Shown here one piece after another: positions 27,764 to 36,883 of a stretch of DNA of 38,944 bases (the stretch's first letter is position 1; the number at the start of each line of letters is the position of its first letter). The DNA lies in contig CP070838.1 of assembly GCA_020341835.1 (NCBI GenBank), positions 1-38,944 of the forward strand, given 5' to 3'. The notes under the pieces are model-generated. The model did not search any database, had not been told where the DNA came from, and saw only the letters and a program-made list of their open reading frames with translations. The DNA comes from Thiotrichales bacterium (GTDB lineage Bacteria; Pseudomonadota; Gammaproteobacteria; SZUA-229). Made by a program: the position numbers and the translations under genes.

Positions 27764-28875
27764 GCGGTTTTCTCACTATCAGGATCTGCAGACCTTTTTC
27801 TGCCCATTACCAGGCCACTGTATCTGAGCAAGGCATACAGGGTAATCAAACCGAGCACGTGGACCCACGATGTGCCGACCCAGAATGGCACGACACCTTT
27901 AGATATCCACGCCTTGCCCACACCGAGCAAATTCGAGTAAACAAGGTAGAGCAGTATACCCAGCGCCATCTTGGAATAGCGCCCGCCCCTTGGTGTTGTC
28001 TGACTTAACGGCAATGCCATCATCACGATGATCAGCGTTGCAACCGGCAGAGTAATACGCCAGTCGAGCTCGGCCTTGTGTTCCGGATTGTCCGAGTTCC
28101 ACAACGCCCGGGTTGATAATGCCTGGACGCGTAACGGATAGTTTTTGTCCTTTGGGGCCGGCACCACCACGCCGTACTCCGCGTAATCGATGATTTGATA
28201 ATCCGACTCCCCGGGCACACCGATATAATGGCTTCCATTCTCGAACATCATATAATCCAGCCCGTTTTCGTGCGTGACATTACGCGCATCCAGCGCCAGG
28301 TCGATATGCGTGCTTCCGTCCTTGTTGAACCGCTGGAATATGTTGCTCATCGTTTTACCGTCCTTGCTGATCTCCTCCATGAAGATCACGGCATCACCGT
28401 CGGGCGATCGGTTGAAGCGGCCCGGCGCAAATGTGCTGATAATGCTGACGTTGCGTATCTGCGCATTGATGTCTGCACGCTGCAATGCCACCCAGGGCCT
28501 CATGAACAGCATCATCACCAGCACGATCAGGCTGATCGGCAGCGCCACCATCAACATCGAGCGAAACCACTGCCTGGGCCCGATCCCGCCCGCCATCATC
28601 GCCGTCATCTCGCTGTCCATATATAAGCGACTCAACGCCAGTAATACGCCCAGAAAAAGACCGACCGGAATCAACAGCACCAGCACCTTCAGCTGACTGT
28701 TGATAAACAATGGCAGCACCGTTGAGGTCGTCAGCTCACCCTGCAGAAACCACTTCAGGAACTGCACGATTTCGACGCTGGTGACGACAATCAGCAGCAC
28801 GAACATCACCGCCAGCCAGGTCGTTATGACCTCCCTGATGATATAACGATCGATGATGGTGATACCGAAACTCAT
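27760..28875 (-). CDS. lptF: LPS export permease LptF
   Basis: Second permease subunit of LptB2FG. Starting at ATG 28875 (MSFGITIIDRYIIREV) it has 371 residues, close to E. coli (366). A GTG at 28890 would add five residues, but the ATG has CCGGAAT before it. Six TM helices flank a periplasmic jellyroll (about 125-255, VIFMEEISKDGKTMSN). PLSQTTPRGGRYSKM before TM5 is typical of the family. Divergent from pepA, as in E. coli. Confidence 0.95.
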   Translation of the reverse strand: MSFGITIIDRYIIREVITTWLAVMFVLLIVVTSVEIVQFLKWFLQGELTTSTVLPLFINSQLKVLVLLIPVGLFLGVLLALSRLYMDSEMTAMMAGGIGPRQWFRSMLMVALPISLIVLVMMLFMRPWVALQRADINAQIRNVSIISTFAPGRFNRSPDGDAVIFMEEISKDGKTMSNIFQRFNKDGSTHIDLALDARNVTHENGLDYMMFENGSHYIGVPGESDYQIIDYAEYGVVVPAPKDKNYPLRVQALSTRALWNSDNPEHKAELDWRITLPVATLIIVMMALPLSQTTPRGGRYSKMALGILLYLVYSNLLGVGKAWISKGVVPFWVGTSWVHVLGLITLYALLRYSGLVMGRKRSADPDSEKTA

Positions 28876-28900
28876 ATTCCGGATTATCACATTGACTGCC

Positions 28901-28949
28901 GGTCATTGACCAGCACGTGTGCAAAATTCAGTTGATGACCGGCACACGT
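28901..28949. repeat. inverted repeats in the lptF-pepA divergent region
   Basis: GGTCA-T-TGACC (28901-28911) is a palindrome with one central base. ACGTGTGC (28915-28922) and GCACACGT (28942-28949) form a perfect 8-bp inverted repeat. They lie between two divergent genes and could be operators; no regulator is identified. Confidence 0.4.
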
Positions 28950-28982
28950 AAAATCAGTCATGAAAAATGGAGATGAATTTCA

Positions 28983-28988
28983 TACAAT
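28983..28988 (+). promoter_or_regulatory. possible -10 element for pepA
   Basis: TACAAT, 33 bp before the pepA ATG. No convincing -35 hexamer is found, so the call is weak. Confidence 0.3.
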
Positions 28989-29021
28989 GCCCCCATTTAT
29001 TCGAATCTATCTGGAGAAAAC

Positions 29022-30524
29022 ATGGAATATACGGTTAAAAGCGGCAGCCCTGAAAAACAGCGCATCGGCTGTGTCGTCGCCGCTGTCTATGCACCCAGAA
29101 CACTGTCAGCCGCGGCCAAGACGCTCGATAAAGCCAGCGGCGGCCTGATCTCCAACCTGATCCGGCGTGGTGAACTTGAAGGCGACCTCGGCGGCACCCT
29201 GCTGCTGCACAACGTTGAAAACACACTGTGCGATCGCGTCCTGCTGGTCGGCTGCGGCAAGGAGAAGGAAGTCGATACCCGGGCTTTCCGCAAAATCAAT
29301 AGCGCGATGGCGTCCACGCTCAAATCCAGCGGCACCACCGAAGTGGCCTCCTTTCTGACCGAAATACCGGTCAAACGCAGAGGCCTGAGCTGGAAAATCC
29401 AGCAATCAATCGAGGCGATCGACGAAACACTGTATAGCTTCAATCAACTCAAATCGGAACAGAAAGCACCGCGCAGGCCGCTGCGCAAGTTCGTCTTCAG
29501 CGTCTCGGGCCGCGGCCAGCTGGCCGAAGGTGAAGAAGCGGTACGACGCGGCATGGCTATTTCCACGGGTATCAAGCTGACCAAGGACCTGGCGAACCTG
29601 CCCGGCAATATCTGTACGCCTGATTACCTCGCGAAACAGGCCATGACGATGCAGAAGCAGTTCCCCAGAACCAAGGTCGGCGTACTTGATGAGAAGGACA
29701 TCGAATCGCTGGGCATGGGTGCGTTCATGTCAGTAACGAGGGGCAGCAGGCAGGCCGGCAAACTGATCACGATTGAGTACAAAGGGGGTGACAAAAAGCA
29801 GAATCCCGTCGTACTGGTTGGCAAGGGCGTGACCTTTGATTCAGGGGGTATCAGCCTGAAACCCGGTGCGGCCATGGATGAAATGAAATACGACATGTGC
29901 GGCGCAGCCGGCGTGCTTGGCGCGGTGTCCGCCTGTGCGGAACTGCAGCTGCCGGCAAACGTCGTCGGCATCATTCCTACCGTAGAAAACATGCCTGACG
30001 GCATGGCCAGTAAACCCGGCGATATCGTTACCAGCATGTCGGGCCAGACTATCGAGATCCTGAACACGGATGCCGAAGGCAGGTTGATCCTGTGTGACGC
30101 GCTGACCTATGCGGAAAAATTCAATCCGGATGTCGTTATCGACATCGCCACGCTGACCGGTGCCTGCGTGGTTGCACTGGGTGCGCACCCGGCGGGCCTG
30201 ATGGGCAATCACAAGCCGCTGATCCATGATCTGTTGAAAGCCGGAAAAAACAGCGGTGACCGCTGCTGGGAACTGCCGTTATGGGATGATTACCAGGAAC
30301 AGCTCGACAGCAATTTCGCCGACATGGCAAACATCGGCGGCAAGGGCGCAGGCACCATTACCGCAGCCTGCTTCCTGTCGCGGTTCGCGAAAAAATACCA
30401 TTGGGCCCATCTGGATATCGCCGGTGTCGCCTGGTCCAGTGGCAAGGAAAAGGGCGCAACCGGACGTCCGGTCAGTTTACTGGTACAGTACATACTCCAG
30501 CGCATCGCCGACAACCGGAACTGA
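29022..30524 (+). CDS. pepA: leucyl aminopeptidase (M17)
   Basis: Cytosolic two-metal aminopeptidase; in E. coli it also binds DNA in Xer recombination at cer and in carAB control. 500 residues (E. coli 503). Metal-site residues are K268 and D273 (GKGVTFDSGGISLKP), with D350 and E352 in the M17 signature NTDAEGRL (348-355). The start ATG has GGAG 5 bp upstream. holC follows after 17 bp and valS is further downstream, the usual gammaproteobacterial order. Confidence 0.97.
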   Translation: MEYTVKSGSPEKQRIGCVVAAVYAPRTLSAAAKTLDKASGGLISNLIRRGELEGDLGGTLLLHNVENTLCDRVLLVGCGKEKEVDTRAFRKINSAMASTLKSSGTTEVASFLTEIPVKRRGLSWKIQQSIEAIDETLYSFNQLKSEQKAPRRPLRKFVFSVSGRGQLAEGEEAVRRGMAISTGIKLTKDLANLPGNICTPDYLAKQAMTMQKQFPRTKVGVLDEKDIESLGMGAFMSVTRGSRQAGKLITIEYKGGDKKQNPVVLVGKGVTFDSGGISLKPGAAMDEMKYDMCGAAGVLGAVSACAELQLPANVVGIIPTVENMPDGMASKPGDIVTSMSGQTIEILNTDAEGRLILCDALTYAEKFNPDVVIDIATLTGACVVALGAHPAGLMGNHKPLIHDLLKAGKNSGDRCWELPLWDDYQEQLDSNFADMANIGGKGAGTITAACFLSRFAKKYHWAHLDIAGVAWSSGKEKGATGRPVSLLVQYILQRIADNRN

Positions 30525-30541
30525 TTTCGCGACAGGACATA

Positions 30542-30970
30542 GTGAAACCACGCATTGATTTTTACAAACTGAACGGCCAGAACCGCACCAGCATTAACCG
30601 GTTCTGCTGTCAGCTGACAGACAAAGTGGTAAAAATGGGACATTCCGTTTTCATCAGAACGAAAGACGCCGGTGAGGCGCAACGCATGGATGACATGCTG
30701 TGGACCTACAGCGACAGCAGCTTTCTTCCACATGCTATACAGGGGGATGAAGACGACTTTGACGTGCCGGTGATAATAGGCCATACCGACTCCGGGTCGA
30801 CGGATTATCTTTTGATCAATATGAGCGATGACATTCCTGAAAACCTGGATCACTATCAACGCGTCGCCGAGATCATCGACGACACGCCGGATACCCTGCA
30901 GAAAGGCCGCGCCCGTTACTCGAGCTACCGGAAAGAGGAATACACGCTGCACTATCACGAAATAGCCTGA
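30542..30970 (+). CDS. holC: DNA polymerase III chi subunit
   Basis: Clamp-loader accessory protein that links DnaX-psi to single-strand-binding protein. From GTG at 30542 it has 142 residues (E. coli 147). It reads KPRIDFYKLNG, then ADDM-type sequence (RMDDMLWTYSDSSFLPH), VIIGHTD, LLINMSDDIPEN and RVAEIIDD, all usual chi blocks. The GTG has AGGA 5 bp upstream; an earlier in-frame ATG (30401) lies inside pepA and is rejected. Confidence 0.92.
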   Translation: MKPRIDFYKLNGQNRTSINRFCCQLTDKVVKMGHSVFIRTKDAGEAQRMDDMLWTYSDSSFLPHAIQGDEDDFDVPVIIGHTDSGSTDYLLINMSDDIPENLDHYQRVAEIIDDTPDTLQKGRARYSSYRKEEYTLHYHEIA

Positions 30971-30978
30971 TCCTTCTT

Positions 30979-31314
30979 ATGTCCGAAGACAATACCACCA
31001 ACCTGCCGATCCTTGACGATATCATCAAACCCGGTGACACGGACAAGGCAGTACATCGACCCGCGAACAGGGTGCAAAGCCCAGTCCGGCCTGAAGAGCA
31101 CACCAGCGATCCGGTATCGGCGCTCCCTGAAGCCGATCCTGTTTCACCCGTACCCAGCGATGCCCCGACGGATACCGTCGCGCAACGGACCGATATTGAT
31201 GCGCTGACCGAGGAGATTCTTGCCAGTGTGCGCGACGACATTGACCAGGTACTTCGATTGAAAATCCGCCAGGTTCTGGAACGGCGTTTCTCCGACGACA
31301 GCAAATCCGACTAA
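30979..31314 (+). CDS. unknown small protein between holC and valS
   Basis: 111 residues, 8 bp after holC. The first 70 or so are Pro/Asp/Thr-rich and probably disordered. The last 40 form a predicted helix (IDALTEEILASVRDDIDQVL, then KIRQVLERRF). No signal peptide or catalytic motif. The position suggests co-expression with pepA-holC, but the function is unknown. Confidence 0.7.
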   Translation: MSEDNTTNLPILDDIIKPGDTDKAVHRPANRVQSPVRPEEHTSDPVSALPEADPVSPVPSDAPTDTVAQRTDIDALTEEILASVRDDIDQVLRLKIRQVLERRFSDDSKSD

Positions 31315-31356
31315 ATCCGACATCTGCCTTACATAGGCTATCCGCAGTGCATGCGG

Positions 31357-31362
31357 TATAAT
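31357..31362 (+). promoter_or_regulatory. -10 element upstream of valS
   Basis: Perfect TATAAT, with a transcription start expected near 31369. No good -35 at 16-18 bp. A CCGCA-TGCGG inverted repeat (31342-31356) abuts it. Confidence 0.4.
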
Positions 31363-31379
31363 TCCGCGCTTTTATAGTA

Positions 31380-34238
31380 ATGGCGAGCGCCCCTGAACTG
31401 CCCATGGACAAGACCTACGACCCACACGCGATTGAACAGAAGTGGTATCAGACCTGGGAACAGAACGGTTACTTCAGCCCTGATGCAGAAACCTGGAAAC
31501 AGGGTCGGCGCAGCAACTACTGCATCATGATCCCGCCCCCCAATGTGACCGGGCGACTCCACATGGGGCATGCCTTCCAGGACACCATCATGGATGCCCT
31601 GATTCGCTACCACCGCATGAAGGGCGATAAAACCCTGTGGCAGGTGGGTACTGACCACGCCGGCATCGCGACCCAGATGGTCGTTGAGCGCCTGATTGAC
31701 GCCGAGGGCAAAACCCGGCACGACCTCGGGCGCGAGCAATTCATCGACAGGGTCTGGGACTGGAAAGAGCATTCGGGCGGCACCATCACCAGTCAGTTAC
31801 GACGCATGGGTGCCTCACTGGACTGGTCACGGGAACGCTTCACCATGGACGAAGGCCTGTCGGAAGCCGTCCAGGAAGTGTTCATCCGCCTTTACGAGGA
31901 AGGCCTGATATACCGCGGCAAACGTCTGGTCAACTGGGATCCGGTGCTGCATACAGCGGTATCCGACCTCGAGGTACTGTCTGCCGAAGAAAACGGCCAC
32001 ATGTGGCATATGCGCTATCCACGCAGCAATGGCGCCGGTCATGTTGTGGTCGCGACCACACGGCCCGAAACCCTGCTCGGTGACTGCGCGGTTGCAGTTC
32101 ATCCAACCGACGAACGCTACAGTTACCTGCTCGGTGAATACCTTGACCTTCCGCTGACCGGGAGACGCATCCCGGTCATCGCCGACGAACACGTGGATCC
32201 TGAATTCGGCACGGGCTGCGTAAAGATCACACCGGCGCATGACTTCAATGATTACCAGGTCTGGCAGCGTCACGCCGGCAAACTCGAGCTGCGCGAAATC
32301 ATTCATGGCGGCCTGATCAACGTATTCACCATCGATGCCGCCATTCGCGAAAACGAAGAGCACGAAGGCGAGCTGATTCCTGCGCAATACATCGGCATGG
32401 ACCGCTATGAGGCACGCAAGCAGATCGTCGCCGATCTCGAGGCTGCCGGCCTGCTGGAAAAGATCGACGATCACAAGCTGATGGTACCGCGCGGTGATCG
32501 CTCGGGTGCAGTCATCGAGCCTTACCTGACCGATCAGTGGTACGTTAGTGTCAAACCCCTGGCAGAACCGGCGATCAAGGCGGTCGAAATCGGTTATATC
32601 AAATTTGTGCCGGATAACTGGAAGAACACCTACTTCGAATGGATGCGCAACATCGAAGACTGGTGCATATCCAGGCAGATCTGGTGGGGCCACCGCATCC
32701 CCGCCTGGTACGATAACGTCGGCAACGTCTATGTCGGCCGCAACATCGATGAAGTACGCGAGAAAAACAGGCTGCCCGCTGACTTCGAGCTGACGCAGGA
32801 CGAAGATGTGCTCGATACCTGGTTCTCATCGGCGCTATGGCCTTTCTCGACGCTGGGCTGGCCCGAGAAAACCCCCGAACTCGAAGACTTCTACCCCACC
32901 AATGTGCTGGTCACCGGCTTCGATATCATATTTTTCTGGGTCGCGCGCATGATCATGATGGGATTGAAGTTCATGGGCGATGTGCCGTTCCACGAAATCT
33001 ATATCCATGGCCTGGTGCGCGATGCCGAAGGCCATAAGATGTCGAAATCGAAGGGCAACGTGCTCGACCCCATCGACGTGGTCGATGGCATCGGCCTGGA
33101 AGAACTCGTCAGCAAAAGAACCAGCGCAGTAATGCAGCCACACCTGATCGAGCGTATCGAAAAACTGACACGCAAGACCTTCCCCGATGGCATACCTGCT
33201 TTTGGCACCGACGCCCTGCGTTTCACCTTTGCCGCACTCGCAACCACCGGCCGCGATATCGTACTGGCGCCATCACGCATCGAAGGCTATCGCAACTACT
33301 GCAACAAGCTGTGGAATGCGACACGTTATGTGCTGATGCAAACCGAGGGCAAGGATACCGGCATCGGTAATGATGACGTCGAGCTGTCGCTGGCTGACCG
33401 CTGGATCATTTCACGCCTGCAGCACGTCGAGCAGAACATCGAGAAAAACATCAAGAACTATCGCTTTGATCACTACGCACAGGATCTGTACGCGTTTGTC
33501 TGGGAAGATTATTGCGACTGGTATCTGGAGCTCTCCAAGCCGGTACTGTTCAACGATGACACACCCGAAGCGGCCCAGCGCGGTACGCGTCGTACCCTGG
33601 TTCGCGTGCTCGAGACCATCCTGCGCCTGAACCACCCGATCATGCCGTTCATTACCGAAGAACTCTGGCAGAAGGTCGCGCCGCTCGCCGGAAAGTCGGG
33701 TGAAACCATCATGAACCAGCCCTACCCTGAAGCCGATGCCGAAAAATTTGATCAGTCGGCCGAAAGCGAACTTGAATGGGTAAAAACCTTTATCAGCGGT
33801 GTGCGCAGAATCCGCTCTGAAATGGATATTGCACCGGGCAAGGCCTTACCGGTATTTCTTCAGAATGCCCGCGACCAGGACAGGGAGATATTCGAACGCA
33901 ACCAGACGTTCATCCAGACACTGGCAAAACTGGAGTCAACCGAATGGCTCGAGGCTGACAGCAAGGCACCCGAATCTGCCACCGCACTGGTCGGTGAAAT
34001 GCAGATCCTGATTCCACTCGCCGGACTGATCGACAAGGAAGCTGAACTCGCCCGCCTCGAAAAGGAGCTCACCAAACTGCAAAACAACCTGGACAAGGGC
34101 AACGCAAAACTGCAGAACGCCAGCTTTGTCGACAAGGCGCCAGCGGCTGTGGTTGAGAAAGAGCGCCAGCGTGTTGAAGAAATGAGCAGAGCGAGACAAC
34201 AGTTGCAGCAGCAGGCTGAAAAAATACGCGCACTGTAG
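31380..34238 (+). CDS. valS: valyl-tRNA synthetase
   Basis: Class Ia enzyme charging tRNA-Val, with an editing domain against Thr. 952 residues from ATG 31380, or 944 from ATG 31404 ([14 protein letters not shown]), which aligns better with E. coli ValS; neither has a clear ribosome site. HIGH motif is HMGH (H61-H64, in [14 protein letters not shown]). KMSKS is at 553-557. The connective peptide editing domain includes [10 protein letters not shown]. The anticodon-binding domain precedes a C-terminal coiled coil (about 885-952, rich in Glu, Lys, Gln). Confidence 0.97.
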   Translation: MASAPELPMDKTYDPHAIEQKWYQTWEQNGYFSPDAETWKQGRRSNYCIMIPPPNVTGRLHMGHAFQDTIMDALIRYHRMKGDKTLWQVGTDHAGIATQMVVERLIDAEGKTRHDLGREQFIDRVWDWKEHSGGTITSQLRRMGASLDWSRERFTMDEGLSEAVQEVFIRLYEEGLIYRGKRLVNWDPVLHTAVSDLEVLSAEENGHMWHMRYPRSNGAGHVVVATTRPETLLGDCAVAVHPTDERYSYLLGEYLDLPLTGRRIPVIADEHVDPEFGTGCVKITPAHDFNDYQVWQRHAGKLELREIIHGGLINVFTIDAAIRENEEHEGELIPAQYIGMDRYEARKQIVADLEAAGLLEKIDDHKLMVPRGDRSGAVIEPYLTDQWYVSVKPLAEPAIKAVEIGYIKFVPDNWKNTYFEWMRNIEDWCISRQIWWGHRIPAWYDNVGNVYVGRNIDEVREKNRLPADFELTQDEDVLDTWFSSALWPFSTLGWPEKTPELEDFYPTNVLVTGFDIIFFWVARMIMMGLKFMGDVPFHEIYIHGLVRDAEGHKMSKSKGNVLDPIDVVDGIGLEELVSKRTSAVMQPHLIERIEKLTRKTFPDGIPAFGTDALRFTFAALATTGRDIVLAPSRIEGYRNYCNKLWNATRYVLMQTEGKDTGIGNDDVELSLADRWIISRLQHVEQNIEKNIKNYRFDHYAQDLYAFVWEDYCDWYLELSKPVLFNDDTPEAAQRGTRRTLVRVLETILRLNHPIMPFITEELWQKVAPLAGKSGETIMNQPYPEADAEKFDQSAESELEWVKTFISGVRRIRSEMDIAPGKALPVFLQNARDQDREIFERNQTFIQTLAKLESTEWLEADSKAPESATALVGEMQILIPLAGLIDKEAELARLEKELTKLQNNLDKGNAKLQNASFVDKAPAAVVEKERQRVEEMSRARQQLQQQAEKIRAL

Positions 34239-34322
34239 TATTGCGAATATGATCGGACTTGCACAGCTGTCTATGGACGCTGTAATCTGACAGCATCACC
34301 CATGTGAACACCGGCTAGTCAT

Positions 34323-34874
34323 ATGCAAACTCCTGACAAGCAGCAGCAGATTATCCAGACCCATGCAGGGCTAATTCTTGGTGTCGTGCAGTGTATACAG
34401 AACCCGGACTTGAGACCACAGGTGGAACAGGCGCTGGCCGTTTCAGAACAGAATGGCTGGGACAAACTCGTCGCCGCCATCCGAAAAATCCTCAATGGCA
34501 GCAGAGAAGAAAGTATCCTCAATGGCCTGGACGATGAAGACAGCGTAATCGTTACCGCCATTCTGCGCGGTTTGCAGGATCCAAACACCTTGCCCAAGCC
34601 GGAACAGACACCCGATGCCACCCTCGCCGCTCCGATGCTGGCTAACCTGATCAACGACGCAAGACGAGGCGATCACAATGCCGTCATCATGCTGGGCGGC
34701 ATGGCCGAACAGATGTCGATGGCTGGCGGCGACATGGCCAGCGTCGGTGCCATTCTGAAAGACCTGATCGATGGTGAACGCGACGTCGACAAACTGTGCG
34801 ACAAGGTCGGCCCACAGGGTGAATCATTGATCGTGCAAATTCTGGATGAACTGGGCAAGCTGGAAGTGCATTGA
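34323..34874 (+). CDS. conserved-looking hypothetical protein after valS
   Basis: 183 residues, soluble, all-helical by composition, without known catalytic motifs. Blocks include NPDLRPQVEQALAVSEQNGW, LDDEDSVIVTAILRGLQDP and LIVQILDELGKLEVH. The clean composition and codon use suggest a real gene. The 84-bp gap after valS has a GCTGTC/GACAGC hairpin. Function unknown. Confidence 0.7.
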   Translation: MQTPDKQQQIIQTHAGLILGVVQCIQNPDLRPQVEQALAVSEQNGWDKLVAAIRKILNGSREESILNGLDDEDSVIVTAILRGLQDPNTLPKPEQTPDATLAAPMLANLINDARRGDHNAVIMLGGMAEQMSMAGGDMASVGAILKDLIDGERDVDKLCDKVGPQGESLIVQILDELGKLEVH

Positions 34875-34940
34875 TTCTGTTACCGCGCTGACCTGAATTT
34901 CCCTTTAACACAGAAGGCACTAAGGCATTCTGCCTGCAGG

Positions 34941-35001
34941 ATCGGCTTTAGCCGCGAATTGCTCGCAAGACAGTATACAGCTGTTCGCGGCTAAAGCCGA
35001 T
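34941..35001. repeat. REP-like inverted pair (BIME-type)
   Basis: Perfect 18-bp inverted repeat: ATCGGCTTTAGCCGCGAA (34941-34958) and TTCGCGGCTAAAGCCGAT (34984-35001), 25-nt loop. Each arm also holds its own small palindrome, CGGCT-TT-AGCCG. This matches the widespread GGAGCGGCTTTAGCCGCGA REP class mobilised by REP-associated tyrosine transposases; no such gene is here. It lies between convergent genes. A further CACAGAAGGCACTAAGGCA fragment lies just left (34908-34926). Confidence 0.85.
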
Positions 35002-35057
35002 GCTACGGTGTACAACACAGGCTTGCCGGCCCTGTGAGTATAATCGCGCCCGCATCA

Positions 35058-36005
35058 TTACAGATCAAGATCCCAACCACCACCCTCTTCCTTGCAGAAG
35101 CTTCTGTTCACGGTTTTTAACAGCGAGCCATCCTTGTAACCCTCGTATTGCAGGATGCGGCATTCGATTTCGGTAAAATCTTCTTCTTCAATATCGATGC
35201 TAAGCAGTTTCATGGTACTGGTAAAGCCGCTGTCCGGATTGCTGACCTGTTTGATGTCTCCCTCTTTTCCATTGTTCAACAGATACAGTGCGGCTACTTC
35301 GATCAGATCACGGTCCTTTTGTGTCAGTTGTTGCAACTCCTCATCGGACATGCCGGTAATGGACGTCGTGGCATCCCCGACCAGCGTGAACGGCGTGGTA
35401 ATCAGGCCCTTGAAAAATCCGGTTACTGCTCCGGAACTGGCCTCCTGGCCAGCTTCTTTTGCCTTGTCGATCATGCCTTCGGCCCTGTCCAGCATCGGCG
35501 GGATCGACTCCCTGGTGGTTTCGATCTCCTTGACAACATCCTGGATCAGCGGGCGCGTCGCCTCGATTTCTTTCGAGGCGGTTACCACGGCATCCGATGC
35601 CTTGTCTGCGCTTTTCAGGATCGACGGCACTTCCTTTCTGACGGCTTCGACTTCTTTCAAAATCGGTGGAATCTGCTGACCTGTTCGCTCGACCTGCTCG
35701 AGAATCGGCGGGATCTGCTGACGCGTCTGTTCAACTTCTTCAAGTATCGGCGGCACCAGCAACCGGGTCTGCTCGACTTCGTGCAGTATATCCGGAACCA
35801 GTTTCCGGATTTCGCTAACTTCGTCGAGCACAGGTTCGACTCGCTCGCGCGTCTGGTTGACGCTGTCGAGTATGTCCGGTAAATGCACACCGACCCGCGA
35901 AAGCACATACGCGAAATAGATCAACGCGGCCGATAGCGCGAAAATCGACAACGCCATCAGAAAGGATGCAGCCACCTGCGCCTGTGACCTGGTTCGCTCA
36001 GTCAT
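35058..36005 (-). CDS. membrane-anchored protein with 14-residue repeats
   Basis: 315 residues from ATG 36005. One TM helix (about 14-36), then a large extra-membrane part. Residues 49-132 are six 14-residue repeats of the form VEQTRxxIPPILEE, and two more occur near 148-175 (IEATRPLIQDVVKE, IETTRESIPPMLDR). The regular IPPIL suggests a long helical rod kinked at Pro-Pro. The C-terminal 130 residues look globular (EELQQLTQKDRDLIEVAALY, then ECRILQYEGY). The frame is open to 36110, but 36005 puts the TM helix near the N-terminus. Not assigned to a family; co-directional with the ferritin-like gene. Confidence 0.75.
   Translation of the reverse strand: MTERTRSQAQVAASFLMALSIFALSAALIYFAYVLSRVGVHLPDILDSVNQTRERVEPVLDEVSEIRKLVPDILHEVEQTRLLVPPILEEVEQTRQQIPPILEQVERTGQQIPPILKEVEAVRKEVPSILKSADKASDAVVTASKEIEATRPLIQDVVKEIETTRESIPPMLDRAEGMIDKAKEAGQEASSGAVTGFFKGLITTPFTLVGDATTSITGMSDEELQQLTQKDRDLIEVAALYLLNNGKEGDIKQVSNPDSGFTSTMKLLSIDIEEEDFTEIECRILQYEGYKDGSLLKTVNRSFCKEEGGGWDLDL
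35610..35861 (-). repeat. 42-bp tandem coding repeats
   Basis: Six diverged 42-bp units encode the 14-residue repeats of the membrane-anchored protein. Central units (VEQTRLLVPPILEE, VEQTRQQIPPILEQ, VERTGQQIPPILKE) are the most alike, suggesting local duplication. Confidence 0.75.
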
Positions 36006-36122
36006 GAATTTTATTACCTGTCGCCACTGACATTCGGCCTGCCGAACATGCCTTCGGGATCTTTGCCCCTTGTAAAAGCGGGCCGCCACCCGAAACAGGC
36101 GGCGGACCACGCTCGGGTTGCT

Positions 36123-36785
36123 TTATGCAGCCAGCGGCAATGCCAGCGACTGCAGTATTTCTGCACGCCGCTCCAGCACATGTTCCACAACCTGCTGATA
36201 ATCGGCACCAACAGCCGCAAACATGGATGGAATATCAATGCCGAGTCCGTGCAGCGTGTTCTTGAGAAAATCCAGACGGGACGCGATCGTGTCCAGATAT
36301 TCGATACGTTGCTGCTCAGGCAGCTTGGCCAGTTCGCGTTTGAGCTGCTCCAGGCCGAAGGCGACATGATCGACCTCATCCTCGAGCGGCGTCCTTAAAG
36401 ACTCGCGCGTACCCGGGTCTGCCATCGGCACGATCTGCTCAACGGCTTCGCTGCCCAGCGCTTCGACGCAGACATACATATCCGTCAGAAAATCGAGCCA
36501 GTCCAGTGAACGGAAATGCTGCAGAAACAGGTCCTGCTGCTGCTCGGAAAATACCGGCGTCCTGTCGGTGCCGAATCTGTCCATCCATTCATGCTGAATA
36601 CGAACATGCTTGCTTTCGTCACCAACCTGTTTTCCAAGCATGATGCGAATTTCATCGTTCGGTGCAGTCGCAATACGTTCTGCACAGGCCCGCATGATCA
36701 GATAATCGACCTGCGTGTACATCACCAGTAAACGCCCCATGGCGATGCGATAGGATTCATCATCTAATTTTGCTGTTTCAGTCAT
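36123..36785 (-). CDS. ferritin-like, candidate diiron protein of unknown function
   Basis: 220 residues, all helical. ATG 36785 has GGGGGTGA 5 bp upstream; a GTG at 36794 is also in frame. Two ExxH motifs, E57-H60 (GDESKHVRIQHEW) and E137-H140 (EDEVDHVAFGLEQL), and a Glu in between (E108) fit the metal ligands of helices B, D and C in a ferritin-like four-helix bundle. The helix A ligand is less clear: D27 or Q25 sits where Glu is usual. Possible roles are hydroxylase, oxidase or iron handling. The assignment is my motif reading. Co-directional with the repeat protein 117 bp downstream. Confidence 0.65.
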   Translation of the reverse strand: MTETAKLDDESYRIAMGRLLVMYTQVDYLIMRACAERIATAPNDEIRIMLGKQVGDESKHVRIQHEWMDRFGTDRTPVFSEQQQDLFLQHFRSLDWLDFLTDMYVCVEALGSEAVEQIVPMADPGTRESLRTPLEDEVDHVAFGLEQLKRELAKLPEQQRIEYLDTIASRLDFLKNTLHGLGIDIPSMFAAVGADYQQVVEHVLERRAEILQSLALPLAA

Positions 36786-36883
36786 GCTGCTCACCCCCTC
36801 TCGTTGATCTCATTCAGTTGTATCACAACAAGATGACTTATCACAGCCAGAGCAGTTCCGGAATCACGGATTTTTTGCGCCAG

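Noticed and set aside
30401..30541. Longer start for holC
   Set aside because: Lies inside pepA; the GTG at 30542 has a ribosome site and matches the family N-terminus.
31827..32693. 288-codon minus-strand ORF
   Set aside because: Antisense shadow of valS.
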